Part shown: positions 31,720 to 42,810 of the stretch, piece after piece
Position numbering within the stretch: position 1 is the stretch's first letter
How the letters are laid out: every line of letters starts with the position of its first letter
Assembly: GCF_000718025.1 (NCBI RefSeq)
Contig: NZ_JODS01000014.1
Span: 200,384-264,383, forward strand
DNA from: Kitasatospora purpeofusca
GTDB lineage: Bacteria > Actinomycetota > Actinomycetes > Streptomycetales > Streptomycetaceae
Length of the DNA: 64,000 bases
Reading direction: 5' to 3'
Position numbers and translations under genes: made by a program
Notes under the pieces: generated by a model
The model's database searches: none
Told to the model about the DNA's origin: nothing
The model's input: only the letters and a program-made list of their open reading frames with translations

Positions 31720-33075
31720 ATGGCAACACTGGCGAAGCCGAACCTGCCCAGGTTCGATGTGGAGATCTTCCAGAACGAGTACCTCGCGGACGGCGCCCGC
31801 GAAGTGAACGCCATCGTCACCGTCACCGCGACCGGCGGCGGCACCTCGGGCGGCCGCCCGCTCGGCATCAGCGACGCCTCGGCGGGCGGCGACGGGCAGT
31901 CCGCCGCCGTGGTGATCCTGGTGGACTGCTCCGGCTCGATGGACTACCCGTCCAGCAAGATGCGCGGTGCCCGCGAGGCCACCGCCGCCGCCGTCGACAC
32001 CGTCCGCGACGGCGTGGCCTTCGCCGTGGTCGCCGGCACCCACGAGGCCCGCGAGGTCTTCCCCGGCGACGGCACCCTCGCCATCGCCTCGCCGGAGACC
32101 CGGGCCCGGGCCCGGGAGTCGCTGCGCCGGCTCACCGCGGCCGGCGGCACCGCCATGGGCACCTGGCTGACCAAGGCCGACCAGCTCTTCCTCACCCGCC
32201 GGGACATCCCGATCCGGCACGCGATCCTGCTCACCGACGGCAACAACGAGCACGAGACCGCCGCCGAGCTGGAGCGCGCGATCGGACGGGTCACCGGCCA
32301 CTTCACCGCCGACTGCCGGGGCGTCGGCACCGACTGGAAGGTCGAGGAGCTGCGCAAGATCGCCTCCGCGCTGCTCGGCACCGTCGACATCGTCCCCGAG
32401 CCCTCCGGCCTGGCCGAGGACTTCCGCTCGATGATGACCGGCGCGATGGGCAAGCAGGTCGCCGATGTCGCCCTGCGGGTCTGGACGCCCGCCAACGCGG
32501 TGGTGAAGTTCGTCAAGCAGGTCGCCCCCGCACTGGAGGACCTCACCGGCCGCCGGGCCGAGGCCGGACCGCGGGCCGGTGACTACCCGACCGGCTCGTG
32601 GGGCGACGAGAGCCGCGACTACCACGTCTGCGTGGAGGTCCCGGCCGCCGCGGTCGGCAACGAGATGCTGGCCGCCCGGATCAGCCTGGTCCTGCCGCCC
32701 CCGGCCGCCGGGGGGACGCCCGAGGTGCTGTCCCAGGGTCTGGTCAAGGCGGTCTGGACGGACGACCTCGCCTCCTCCACCCGGATCAGCCCGCAGGTCG
32801 CCCACTACACCGGACAGGCGGAACTCGCCGCGGCGGTCCAGGAGGGCATGGAGGCGCACCGCGCCGGGAACGTCCACCTCGCCACCACCAGGCTGGGCAC
32901 CGCCGTCCGGATCGCCCACGAGACCGGGAACGAAGGCACCTACAAGCTGCTGCAGAAGGTGGTGGACGTGGTGGACCCGAAGGAGGGTACCGTTCGGTTC
33001 CGTAAGAACGTGAGCGAGGCCGACTCGATGATCGTCGAGACCCGGTCGACCAAGACCGTCCGCGTGAAGAAGTGA
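31720..33075 (+). CDS. VWA-domain protein with intact MIDAS (TerY-like)
   Basis: The 451-residue cytoplasmic protein has a VWA domain at about 62-250 with a complete metal site: DCSGSM (Asp69/Ser71/Ser73), Thr144 in GGTAMG, Asp173 in LLTDGNN. The C-terminal half is beta-rich (VPAAAVGNEMLAARISLVLP) and ends in helices and a basic tail, VETRSTKTVRVKK. VWA + PP2C + kinase neighbourhoods define TerY-P type triads. The tail has threonines in a context an FHA domain might read if phosphorylated, which is inference. GGGAG lies ten bases before the ATG at 31720. The FHA gene follows after 73 bases. Confidence 0.85.
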   Translation: MATLAKPNLPRFDVEIFQNEYLADGAREVNAIVTVTATGGGTSGGRPLGISDASAGGDGQSAAVVILVDCSGSMDYPSSKMRGAREATAAAVDTVRDGVAFAVVAGTHEAREVFPGDGTLAIASPETRARARESLRRLTAAGGTAMGTWLTKADQLFLTRRDIPIRHAILLTDGNNEHETAAELERAIGRVTGHFTADCRGVGTDWKVEELRKIASALLGTVDIVPEPSGLAEDFRSMMTGAMGKQVADVALRVWTPANAVVKFVKQVAPALEDLTGRRAEAGPRAGDYPTGSWGDESRDYHVCVEVPAAAVGNEMLAARISLVLPPPAAGGTPEVLSQGLVKAVWTDDLASSTRISPQVAHYTGQAELAAAVQEGMEAHRAGNVHLATTRLGTAVRIAHETGNEGTYKLLQKVVDVVDPKEGTVRFRKNVSEADSMIVETRSTKTVRVKK

Positions 33076-33148
33076 CCGCCGAAGCGCCGACCGGGCCGCG
33101 AACCGGCCGGGCCCAGCCCCGGCCGAGCTGGAATTGAGGGGGGACCTG

Positions 33149-34390
33149 ATGCCGATCTGCCCGAGGGGCCACGAGTCGCAGGCCGAGGACTGGTGCGACT
33201 TCTGCGGATTCCCGATGACACCGCCGCAGCCGCTGCCGCCGCCGCCCGGAGCGCACCCCGGTGCCCCGGGGGCGCACGGGGCACCCGGCGCGCCGTACGG
33301 TGCCACGCTCCCCCCGGGCGCGATGCCCCCGCCGCCGCCCGGCTCGATGCCGGCACCGGGTTCGATGCCGCCGCCCCCGCCGCCGGCCCCGCAGGGCTTC
33401 CCCGACCTCACCGAGGGCCTGGTGATCTGCCCGATCTGCCGCAGCCCGCAGACCGGGCGGTTCTGCGAGGAGTGCGGGTACGACTACGACCTCTCCTCGC
33501 CGCAGCGTGCCCAGCAGCCGCCGTTCCCGGCCCCGGCACCGCCGCCCGCACCCGCCCCGCTGAACATCCCGGCGGCGTACGGCGGCGCCCCGGCGGCACC
33601 GGCCGCGCCGCACCTCGCCGAGGCCCCGCCGCTGCCGCCGCAGCACCAGCAGCAGCACCAGCAGCACGGCGCACCCGCCGGCTACGGCTACCCGCCGCCC
33701 GCGCACGGGCAGCAGGCCGCGGCGCCCGGCCCGGTCGAGGCGCCGCCGTACGGCCCGCCGGCCGAGGCTCCCTACGGCCCTCCCGCCGAGGCCCCGTACG
33801 GGCCGCCGCCCGCGCACCCGGAGCAGCAGCGGCCGCCGGCCCCGCGCGAGGACTCCGGTCCGGTCTACGCCCAGCCCGGACCGGCCCGGCGCGGCGACGA
33901 GTTCGGCACCTCGTTCCACCTGGCCCCGCCGGTGCCCCCGCAGGCCGAGCAGCCGCCGACCCCGCCCGCCGAGCCGGTGCGGACCACCTGGTTCGCGGTG
34001 ATCGCGGCCGACCGCCAGTACTTCACCGACATGATGGCCCGCAGCGGTCCGGAGGCGGCCGGGCTGTTCTTCCCGCCGTACTGCCCCGAGCGGCGGATCC
34101 CGCTGACCGGGCGCGGCCAGCTGCGGATCGGCCGGCGCAGCCAGCACCGGGGCACCGTGCCGGAGATCGACCTCTCGGTCGCGCCGGAGGACCCGGGCGC
34201 CTCGCACCAGCACGCCCTGCTGGCCGAACAGCCGGACGGCACCTGGGTGCTGGTCGACCAGGACTCCACCAACGGCACCACGGTGAACGGCGGCGCGGAG
34301 CCGATCTCCCCGCACACCGCGATCCCGCTGGGCGACGGCGACCGCGTCCACATCGGCGCCTGGACCACGATCACCCTGCACCGCGCCTGA
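33149..34390 (+). CDS. FHA-domain protein with two zinc ribbons and Pro-rich linker
   Basis: The 413-residue protein has an N-terminal ribbon (C4/H8/C16/C19), a proline/glycine-rich stretch, and a second ribbon (C94/C97/C106/C109, ICPICRSPQTGRFCEECGYD). A long Pro/Ala/Gln/Tyr-rich linker with EAPYGPP repeats follows, then a C-terminal FHA domain at about 320-412: IGRRS (Arg329), ASHQHALL (Ser352, His355) and DSTNGTTVNG (Asn375). All phosphothreonine-contacting positions are present. GarA/OdhI-type FHA proteins are PknG targets; this one is much larger and lacks their N-terminal ETTS motif, so it may instead read phosphorylated partners. It ends the cluster before a strong terminator. Confidence 0.87.
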   Translation: MPICPRGHESQAEDWCDFCGFPMTPPQPLPPPPGAHPGAPGAHGAPGAPYGATLPPGAMPPPPPGSMPAPGSMPPPPPPAPQGFPDLTEGLVICPICRSPQTGRFCEECGYDYDLSSPQRAQQPPFPAPAPPPAPAPLNIPAAYGGAPAAPAAPHLAEAPPLPPQHQQQHQQHGAPAGYGYPPPAHGQQAAAPGPVEAPPYGPPAEAPYGPPAEAPYGPPPAHPEQQRPPAPREDSGPVYAQPGPARRGDEFGTSFHLAPPVPPQAEQPPTPPAEPVRTTWFAVIAADRQYFTDMMARSGPEAAGLFFPPYCPERRIPLTGRGQLRIGRRSQHRGTVPEIDLSVAPEDPGASHQHALLAEQPDGTWVLVDQDSTNGTTVNGGAEPISPHTAIPLGDGDRVHIGAWTTITLHRA

Positions 34391-34406
34391 GCGGGCACGG
34401 ACGGCG

Positions 34407-34444
34407 GGCCGGTGCGGTCCCGGGACTCCCGGACCGCACCGGCC
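34407..34444 (+). terminator. terminator of the signalling cluster
   Basis: Perfect 14-bp arms (GGCCGGTGCGGTCC and complement) with a 10-nt loop, 16 nt after the FHA stop codon. Confidence 0.75.
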
Positions 34445-34545
34445 GGCCCAGGGGACCCCGCAGTTCGAACACATTGTAAAAATGATCATCAAATGATGCT
34501 TCGGCATCTCCCCGTGGCCCCCCGGCACCCCTACCCTCAGTCGCT

Positions 34546-35459
<914 letters not shown>

Positions 35460-35463
<4 letters not shown>

Positions 35464-36602
35464 CCGCCGAGCCCACCACGGTCGCACCCGCGCAGGCCCC
35501 CGCACCCGGCAGCCCTCCCCCGGCCGAGCGCGAGCGGGTCTCCGCCTTCGCCAGCCTCTCCCGGGTGATGATCGTCGCCTTCGTCCGCGACCGCAGCGCG
35601 CTGTTCTTCGTGCTGCTGTTCCCGCTGATGTTCCTGATGCTGTTCGGCACCCTGCTCAAGGGCGCCTCCAGCCCGCACGCCAAGGTCGAACAGGTCGGCG
35701 CCGTCCGGGTCCTGGACTCCGTCCAGGGCGAGGCCCGGGCCGGCCTGGAGCAGGTGCTGACCATCACCAAGGGCGACGACGAGGCCGCCGCCCTGGAGAA
35801 GGTCCGCAAGGGCGACCTCGACGCCATGATCAAGGAGGGCCCGGACGGCAAGGTCGTGGTCCGCTACAGCGCGGCCGACCAGGTCCGCTCCGGCTCCGTC
35901 CAGGGCATCGTCAACTCCGTGGTCCAGCAGGCCAACCAGGCCGCCACCGGCAAGCCCCCGGCCTTCGTCATGGAGAGCAGCCAGGTCGAGGACGGGTCGC
36001 TCAAGCCGATCCAGTTCCTCACCCCCGGCCTGCTCGGCTGGGCGGTGGCCACCGGCGCGGTATTCGGCGCCGCGCTGACCCTGGTCGGCTGGCGGCAGAA
36101 GAAGGTGCTGCGCCGACTGCGGCTCGCCCCGGTGAGCGCCGGGTCGGTCATCGCCTCCCGGGTCGCGGTCTCGGTCCTCACCGCGCTGGTCCAGACCGCC
36201 GTCTTCCTGGTGGTCGCGACCACGCCGTTCTTCGGGCTCAAGCTCACCGGCGACTGGTGGCTGATCGTCCCGCTGGTGGTCTGCGCGACCGTCGCCTTCA
36301 TGTCGATCGGCCTGCTGGCCGGTTCGATCGCCAAGACCGAGGAGGCGGCGAACGGCATCTCGCAGATCATCGTGCTGCCGATGTCGTTCCTGTCCGGCTC
36401 GTTCTTCCCCACCGACGGCATGCCGGGCTGGCTGGAGGCGATCTCCCAGGCGCTGCCGCTGCGGCACCTGGTCACCGCCTCGCAGTCGGTGCTCTCCCGG
36501 GGCGGCGGCGTGATGGACGCGCTGCCGACCATGGGCGGCCTGCTGCTGTTCGCGGCCGTGATGACCGGCATCTCCTGGAAGCTGTTCCGCTGGGAGGACT
36601 GA
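35460..36602 (+). CDS. ABC-2 type transporter permease
   Basis: The 380-residue permease has one N-terminal span (SALFFVLLFPLMFLMLFGTL), a large extracytoplasmic domain (about residues 65-185) and five further spans including the ABC-2 signature region near QIIVLPMSFLSGSFFPTDGM. The ATG overlaps the ATPase stop (ATGA), giving coupled translation and 1:1 half-transporter subunits. The long external loop places it in the ABC2_membrane_3/YhgE-like group. No regulator is adjacent. Substrate not identifiable. Confidence 0.87.
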
Positions 36603-36705
36603 CCGCCCGCCCCTCCCCCGGTCGGCCCGCGCGGGGTCGTACGCCGCAGGTCCTGGTCCCCAGGTCCCGGTGTACGGCCCCGCCGCCGTCTGCGACCATG
36701 GTCGG

Positions 36706-37110
36706 GTGAACGAGATCCGGCGTGGCGCGCCCAGCGAGGAGACCTTCTTCGAGCAGGTCGGTGGCGAACCGACCTTCCGGCGGCTGGTCCACCGGTTCTA
36801 CCAGGGCGTCGCGGAGGACGAGTTGCTCCGGCCGATGTACCCCGAGGAGGACCTCGGTCCGGCCGAGGAGCGGTTCACGCTCTTCCTCATGCAGTACTGG
36901 GGCGGCCCGCGCACGTACAGCGAGGAGCGCGGCCACCCCCGGCTGCGGATGCGGCACGTGCCGTTCAAGGTGGACCGCGCGGCGCACGACGCCTGGCTGA
37001 AGCACATGCGGGTGGCCGTGGACGAGCTGGCCCTGCCGGCGGAGGCCGAGCAGCAGCTCTGGGACTACCTCACCTACGCCGCCGCCTCGATGATCAACAC
37101 CGAGGGCTGA
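36706..37110 (+). CDS. glbO: truncated haemoglobin, group II
   Basis: The 134-residue globin reads FFEQVGGEPTFRRLVHRFYQ and MYPEEDLGPAEERFTLFLMQ. It continues YWGGPRTYSEERGHPRLRMR, then HVPFKVDRAAHDAWLKHM, with the proximal His in LRMRHVPF and Trp at G8 (AWLKHM), and tyrosines at B10/CD1 positions typical of GlbO. The family binds O2 and NO and protects against oxidative or nitrosative stress. A GTG at 36706 is the best start, though the ribosome site is weak. It lies 103 bases after the ABC permease and converges on the gene ending at 37144. Confidence 0.88.
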   Translation: MNEIRRGAPSEETFFEQVGGEPTFRRLVHRFYQGVAEDELLRPMYPEEDLGPAEERFTLFLMQYWGGPRTYSEERGHPRLRMRHVPFKVDRAAHDAWLKHMRVAVDELALPAEAEQQLWDYLTYAAASMINTEG

Positions 37111-37143
37111 CGAGGACCTCGGACCCGCGCGGGCCCGCAGTGA

Positions 37144-37836
37144 CTACGCGGGCCGGACCGGGCTGAGCCCCAGGCCCGCGCCGGGCGCCGCCGCGGTGCG
37201 CAGGGCCACCGAACCCGCCGGGGCGGAGAGCCGCAGCCAGCCGCCCGCCCGGTGCACGGTGAGCGGGGCCACCGGGTCCAGGAAGCCGATCACCCGGGCC
37301 GCGTGCGCGGCGCGCAGCGGCAGTTCGGGCAGCGCGGTGAGCGGGCGGGACCAGATCTCGTCGGCCAGCGCGTCGAGCACCGGCCGGGTCCGGTGGTGCT
37401 CCGGGACGGCCTCACTGCGCTCGCGGAACTCCCGCACGGCGGCCATCACTTCGCCGTACACCTGGGCGGCGGGCGGCTCGCCGACCGGCCGCCAGCCGGT
37501 GCGCGGCGGCAGCAGGCCGGCCCAGGCCGGGCCGGTGACCGGTCCGGGCAGGGCGAGGGTGTTCCCCTCGGTGTCGACGCCGTCCAGCAGCTGCCCGGCC
37601 GAGACGGTCAGGTCGACCGGCCCGTCGAGCCCGGCCAGCCGGGCGGTGCGCACCGCCAGCACACCCGAACCACCCAGCGGCAGCCGCCCGAAGACGGCCA
37701 GCACACCGCTGCCGTCCGGTTGCGGCACGCCCTGCGACCGGACCGCCGCCGCCCGGTCGAAGCGCAGCAGTCGGACCAGGAAGGCGGCCAGGTCGGCGGC
37801 CTCCCCGGCGTCGGCGAGGGTGACGGTGCTGTTCAA
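37144..37836 (-). CDS. conserved actinobacterial protein of unknown function
   Basis: The 230-residue protein shows no signal peptide or membrane span. It begins TVTLADAGEAADLAAFLVRL followed by RFDRAAAVRSQG, and has a repeated beta pattern (GVLAVFGRLPLGGSGVLAVR). The C-terminal half is helical with HRTRPVLDALADEIW. I do not recognise a named domain. The only in-frame start after the upstream stop is a TTG at 37836 without a good ribosome site, so the N-terminus is uncertain. A 7-bp hairpin (37132-37154) spans its 3' end between the convergent globin gene and this one. Confidence 0.6.
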   Translation of the reverse strand: MNSTVTLADAGEAADLAAFLVRLLRFDRAAAVRSQGVPQPDGSGVLAVFGRLPLGGSGVLAVRTARLAGLDGPVDLTVSAGQLLDGVDTEGNTLALPGPVTGPAWAGLLPPRTGWRPVGEPPAAQVYGEVMAAVREFRERSEAVPEHHRTRPVLDALADEIWSRPLTALPELPLRAAHAARVIGFLDPVAPLTVHRAGGWLRLSAPAGSVALRTAAAPGAGLGLSPVRPA

Positions 37837-37923
37837 CGCTGCGGCTCACATCCGGGGCATCGGGCGGGCGGAACGGTCGGTCGGCGGGGGCAGGTACGGG
37901 CGGGTGCGGTCGGCCGGGTGCGG

Positions 37924-38364
37924 TCAGACCGCGACGGCCGGCTCCTCGTCCATGAACCGCGACAGGAACTCCCGCTCCACCGGGCTTATCCGGCGCGGCC
38001 GGCCCTCCGCCAGGTCGTAGGGGACGACCACGGTCGAGGCGCGGACGTAGACCGTCTCGGCGCCGTCGTCGGCGGTGTCCTTGATCTCGTAGGAGACCGT
38101 CAGCGAGGCGCCGCCGATCCGGGTCACCCAGGTCTCGATCGTGACCGGCTCGGGCCGGTGCACCAACGGGCGCTTGTAGTCGATCTCGTGGCGCGCCACC
38201 ACCGAACCGCCCGCGAACTCGCCGGCGCCGGCCTCGGCGGCCTGGGTGAACATGAAGTCGATCCGGGCCTCCTCCAGATAGCGCAGGAAGACCACGTTGT
38301 TGACGTGCCCGAAGGCGTCCATGTCGGACCAGCGGAGCGGGCAGGCGTAGATGTGGCGTGACAC
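37924..38364 (-). CDS. acyl-CoA thioesterase, hotdog fold
   Basis: The 146-residue protein has the 4HBT pattern: LRWSDMDAFGHVNNVVFLRY with catalytic Asp and the HVNN helix, then EEARIDFMF and a C-terminal strand set (VTIETWVTRIGGASLTVSYE). It hydrolyses acyl-CoA thioesters; chain-length preference is unknown. The GTG at 38364 is preceded by GAGGAG eight bases away, so longer in-frame starts upstream are unlikely. It lies on the same strand as ettA, 113 bases downstream of it. Confidence 0.87.
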   Translation of the reverse strand: MSRHIYACPLRWSDMDAFGHVNNVVFLRYLEEARIDFMFTQAAEAGAGEFAGGSVVARHEIDYKRPLVHRPEPVTIETWVTRIGGASLTVSYEIKDTADDGAETVYVRASTVVVPYDLAEGRPRRISPVEREFLSRFMDEEPAVAV

Positions 38365-38477
38365 GGGTGTTCTCCTCGACGTCCGGTGCCCGTCGGCGTT
38401 CGGTGCCGGTCGGGCCGCGGCCCGGCAGGCCCGCCCCCGGTGGGGCGGATCTGCCGGGCCGTCGTCATGGCTGGCTG

Positions 38478-40142
<1,665 letters not shown>

Positions 40143-40320
40143 GTGAGATCGCTCCGGCGTCGTCGGGAGTTATTCGGCTTGCAGCCTTCCATTGTGCCGC
40201 ACCGGAACGGGAGCCCCGAACGGCTGCTCCCCACTGGGCGCCCGGCCGACGCGGTCCGCCCCCGCCCGGTGCCGCGCCGCGGTGCACCGCGGTTCGCCGC
40301 GACGCCGTCCGGACGCGCAA

Positions 40321-40361
40321 CGGCCCCGCTCCCCGCACACGTGGTGCGGGGAGCCGGGCCG
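40321..40361 (-). terminator. terminator of the LAQTG surface-protein gene
   Basis: Inner arms GCTCCCCGCAC (40328-40338) and GTGCGGGGAGC (40344-40354) are perfect. Outer arms CGGCCC/GGGCCG extend the stem past one mismatch. It lies 74 nt after the stop at 40435. Confidence 0.7.
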
Positions 40362-40434
40362 TTACGGGCGGTTCGGCGCCCGGTACTCCCGGGTCAGTGC
40401 CCCGGTCCTACCGGATCGGCCTCGGGCCGGTGCC

Positions 40435-41973
40435 TCAGGCGGCGTTGCCCTGGCGGCGACGGCGCAGCAGGAAGACCGCGGCACCGCCGGCCACGACCAG
40501 ACCGCCGGCGACGGCGGCGATGACCGGGGTGGCGTCGCTACCACCGGTCTGGGCCAGACCGCCGGTGGTGCCGGGGGCGGTGCTGGTCGGCGCCGGGTGG
40601 GCGGCCGTGGTGGTGGCCGAGGCGGACGGGGTCGCGCTCGGGGTCACCGGAGCCGTGGTGGTCGGGGCCGCGGTGGTCGGCGCCGGGGTCGACGGCTTGG
40701 TGCTCGGGGTGGTGGCCGACGGGGTCGGGGTCGGGGTCGGCGTGGTCACGCTGGTGTTCTTGCAGTCCAGGATGCCCTTGAAGTTCTTGCTGAAGCCGTT
40801 CGGGCCGGTGACGGTGATGTCGTAGGCCGTGTCCTCGACGACCGGGACGATCACGGTCTCGATCTTGCCCGGCTGGACGGTGATGTCCTTGCCCGGCTTC
40901 ACCGAGACGGTGGCGGCCTCGTCGCCGCCGTTGGCGACGGAGACCTTGACACCGTTGGAGACGCACTCGACCACGGCGGTGCTGTCGACCAGCGGGCCCT
41001 TGGCGGCCTTCCAGGTCGCCTTGGCGGCGTCCTTGACGGCGAGCTTGGTGGAGCCCGCCAGGATCATGGTCTGGCTGTGCTTCTCCGGGGTGTAGCCCTT
41101 GCTGAGGAAGACGCGGCCGCTGGGCACGACCGTCTCCGCGTTGGCGTTGATGCTCGCGGTGCCGTCCGGGGTGCCGGCCGGGACGTCCAGCCACAGCTGG
41201 GTGTCCTTGGCGATCGGACCGGCCAGGTCGGAGACCGGCTTGTTGTCCTTGTCGACCAGCTTGACCTTGTCGGCGGCGTCGCCGGCGAGCGCCAGCTTGA
41301 CCTCGTTGGCGCTGGAGTTGAGCGTGAACGGGCCGAGCTTGGTGCCCGGCTTGCCCGACACCGAGTCCGGGGTGAGGCTCAGCGAGGGCTTGGGCTCGGC
41401 GGCGATGCCCTTGTTCTTCTCGCTGACCAGGTAGTCGCGCAGTTGCTTGGCCTCGGCGTCCACCGGAACGGCGTTCTTGCCGTCGGAGAACTTCCAGATC
41501 GCGGCCTGGGTGCCGGCGGCGGCGTCCTCCTTGGTGAGCTCGCCCTTGACGCCGGCGTCGGCGGCCAGCTTCTTGAGGTCCGTCACCTGCGGGTAGGAGT
41601 TCTCCAGGATCCAGCGGATCTTGGAGGCGTCCTGGGCCTTCTCCGGGCGGCCGAGCGAGCTGGACTTCCAGTCCGACTCGCGGTACTCGATGGCCTTGGT
41701 GATGTCGACCGGGTGGTCGATGTCGATGCAGTACGTCTTGATCTCGCCGTCGGCCGTCTTGAGGGTGAACAGCCCGCCCTGGATCGAGTGGCTCCCCTCG
41801 ATGGCGATCTCCTCGCTCATCAAGGTCGGCTGGACCACCGCCGTGACACCGCCGCCCGGCTCGTCGGCCGCAGCCGCCGCACCGGCCGCGAACAGGCCCC
41901 CGGCCAGCGCGGTGCTGGTCGCGAGCATGACAGTGGTTATGCGGGGAAGCGCCCGCCCCTGCCTCTGGAACAT
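40435..41973 (-). CDS. thioester-domain (TQXA) surface protein with LAQTG sorting signal
   Basis: The 512-residue protein has a signal peptide (RITTVMLATSTALAGGLFAA). An N-terminal thioester domain follows, with Cys in TYCIDIDHPVDI and the TQAAIW motif whose Gln forms the internal thioester; the central part is beta-rich. A Thr/Pro/Ser/Ala wall-spanning linker precedes LAQTGGSDATPVIAAVAGGL, a hydrophobic segment and RRRRQ. LAxTG is the class E sortase motif of Streptomyces, so it is probably anchored to peptidoglycan. Thioester domains form covalent bonds with host or environmental amines. No sortase gene is in the window. Start ATG at 41973. Confidence 0.9.
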   Translation of the reverse strand: MFQRQGRALPRITTVMLATSTALAGGLFAAGAAAAADEPGGGVTAVVQPTLMSEEIAIEGSHSIQGGLFTLKTADGEIKTYCIDIDHPVDITKAIEYRESDWKSSSLGRPEKAQDASKIRWILENSYPQVTDLKKLAADAGVKGELTKEDAAAGTQAAIWKFSDGKNAVPVDAEAKQLRDYLVSEKNKGIAAEPKPSLSLTPDSVSGKPGTKLGPFTLNSSANEVKLALAGDAADKVKLVDKDNKPVSDLAGPIAKDTQLWLDVPAGTPDGTASINANAETVVPSGRVFLSKGYTPEKHSQTMILAGSTKLAVKDAAKATWKAAKGPLVDSTAVVECVSNGVKVSVANGGDEAATVSVKPGKDITVQPGKIETVIVPVVEDTAYDITVTGPNGFSKNFKGILDCKNTSVTTPTPTPTPSATTPSTKPSTPAPTTAAPTTTAPVTPSATPSASATTTAAHPAPTSTAPGTTGGLAQTGGSDATPVIAAVAGGLVVAGGAAVFLLRRRRQGNAA

Positions 41974-42288
41974 CTTGGGATCCCTTCGGGCCGGGCCATG
42001 CCGGTGGGCAGCCCGCCTTGCTTGCCGCGCCCCCTGTGGCGCCGCTTCACGATGTGAACCAGACGAATCCTATGGAGCCCCGGAGGTCCGGAAACCCCCA
42101 TGCGAAATTAGGACGATTCCGTATCTGGATCGTTATCAACCCTCCCACTATCCACACAAGCTGACGGGTAGCCAGAATTACCGGATCATTCCGCTAACCG
42201 GAACAGGATTGCGCGTACGGGCGCAACGACCGTCTCGATTCACGTATTTGTCGACAGTCCGACGACCCGTCGGACACCCGGCGGGCCG

Positions 42289-42810
42289 CTAGGCGTCACC
42301 CCCGCTTTCCCCCTCGGACGCCGGCCCGTCGCCGCCCTCCACCGCCCGCCGCCCCCGCAGGGCGTCCACGATCCACCCGGGCACCGCCTCGCCGAAGCCC
42401 GCCCCGGCGGCGCCGCCCGCCTCCTCCGGCACCCCGCCCCGACCCCCGGGCGCCCAACTGAACCTGGCCGTACCGCGACTCAGATCGTGCCCGACCGACC
42501 GGGCGTCGATCTCGACCCGGCTGCGCTTCGCCTCCCCCTCGGCCCACTCACGCACCCTCAGTCGCCCGCTCACCACCACCGGGTCGCCCTTCACCAGCGA
42601 GTCGATCAGATGCCCCGCCAGCGACCGCCACGCCGTCACCGTCAGCCACTGCGTCTCGCCGTCGACCCAGGCCTCCCGCGCCCGGTCGAAGCGCCGCTCG
42701 GTCGAGGCCAGCCGGAAGTTCGCCACCGGCACCCCGCCGGGGGTCAGGGCGTACGTCACCTCCGTGGCGACATTCCCGATCACCGTCACCTGCGTACCGT
42801 TCACAGCCAC
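42289..42810 (-). CDS. ssb: single-stranded DNA-binding protein paralogue (SsbB-like)
   Basis: The 173-residue protein has one OB fold: VTVIGNVATEVTYALTPGGV, VANFRLASTERRFDRAREAW, WLTVTAWRSLAGHLIDSLVK, GDPVVVSGRLRVREWAEGEA, VEIDARSVGHDL. The C-terminus (ASEGESGGDA) lacks the DDDxPF acidic tip that recruits partner proteins in canonical SSB, so it is probably the second, specialised SSB of streptomycetes (SsbB, linked to chromosome segregation in sporulation). AAGGAG lies eight bases before the GTG at 42810. A long promoter region with DnaA-box-like sites is upstream. Confidence 0.85.
   Translation of the reverse strand: MAVNGTQVTVIGNVATEVTYALTPGGVPVANFRLASTERRFDRAREAWVDGETQWLTVTAWRSLAGHLIDSLVKGDPVVVSGRLRVREWAEGEAKRSRVEIDARSVGHDLSRGTARFSWAPGGRGGVPEEAGGAAGAGFGEAVPGWIVDALRGRRAVEGGDGPASEGESGGDA

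Noticed and set aside
27904..33411. 1835-codon open frame antisense to the kinase, phosphatase and VWA genes
   Set aside because: It is the mirror of the codon bias of real plus-strand genes, is low-complexity (Gly/Arg/Val), and has no recognisable domain.
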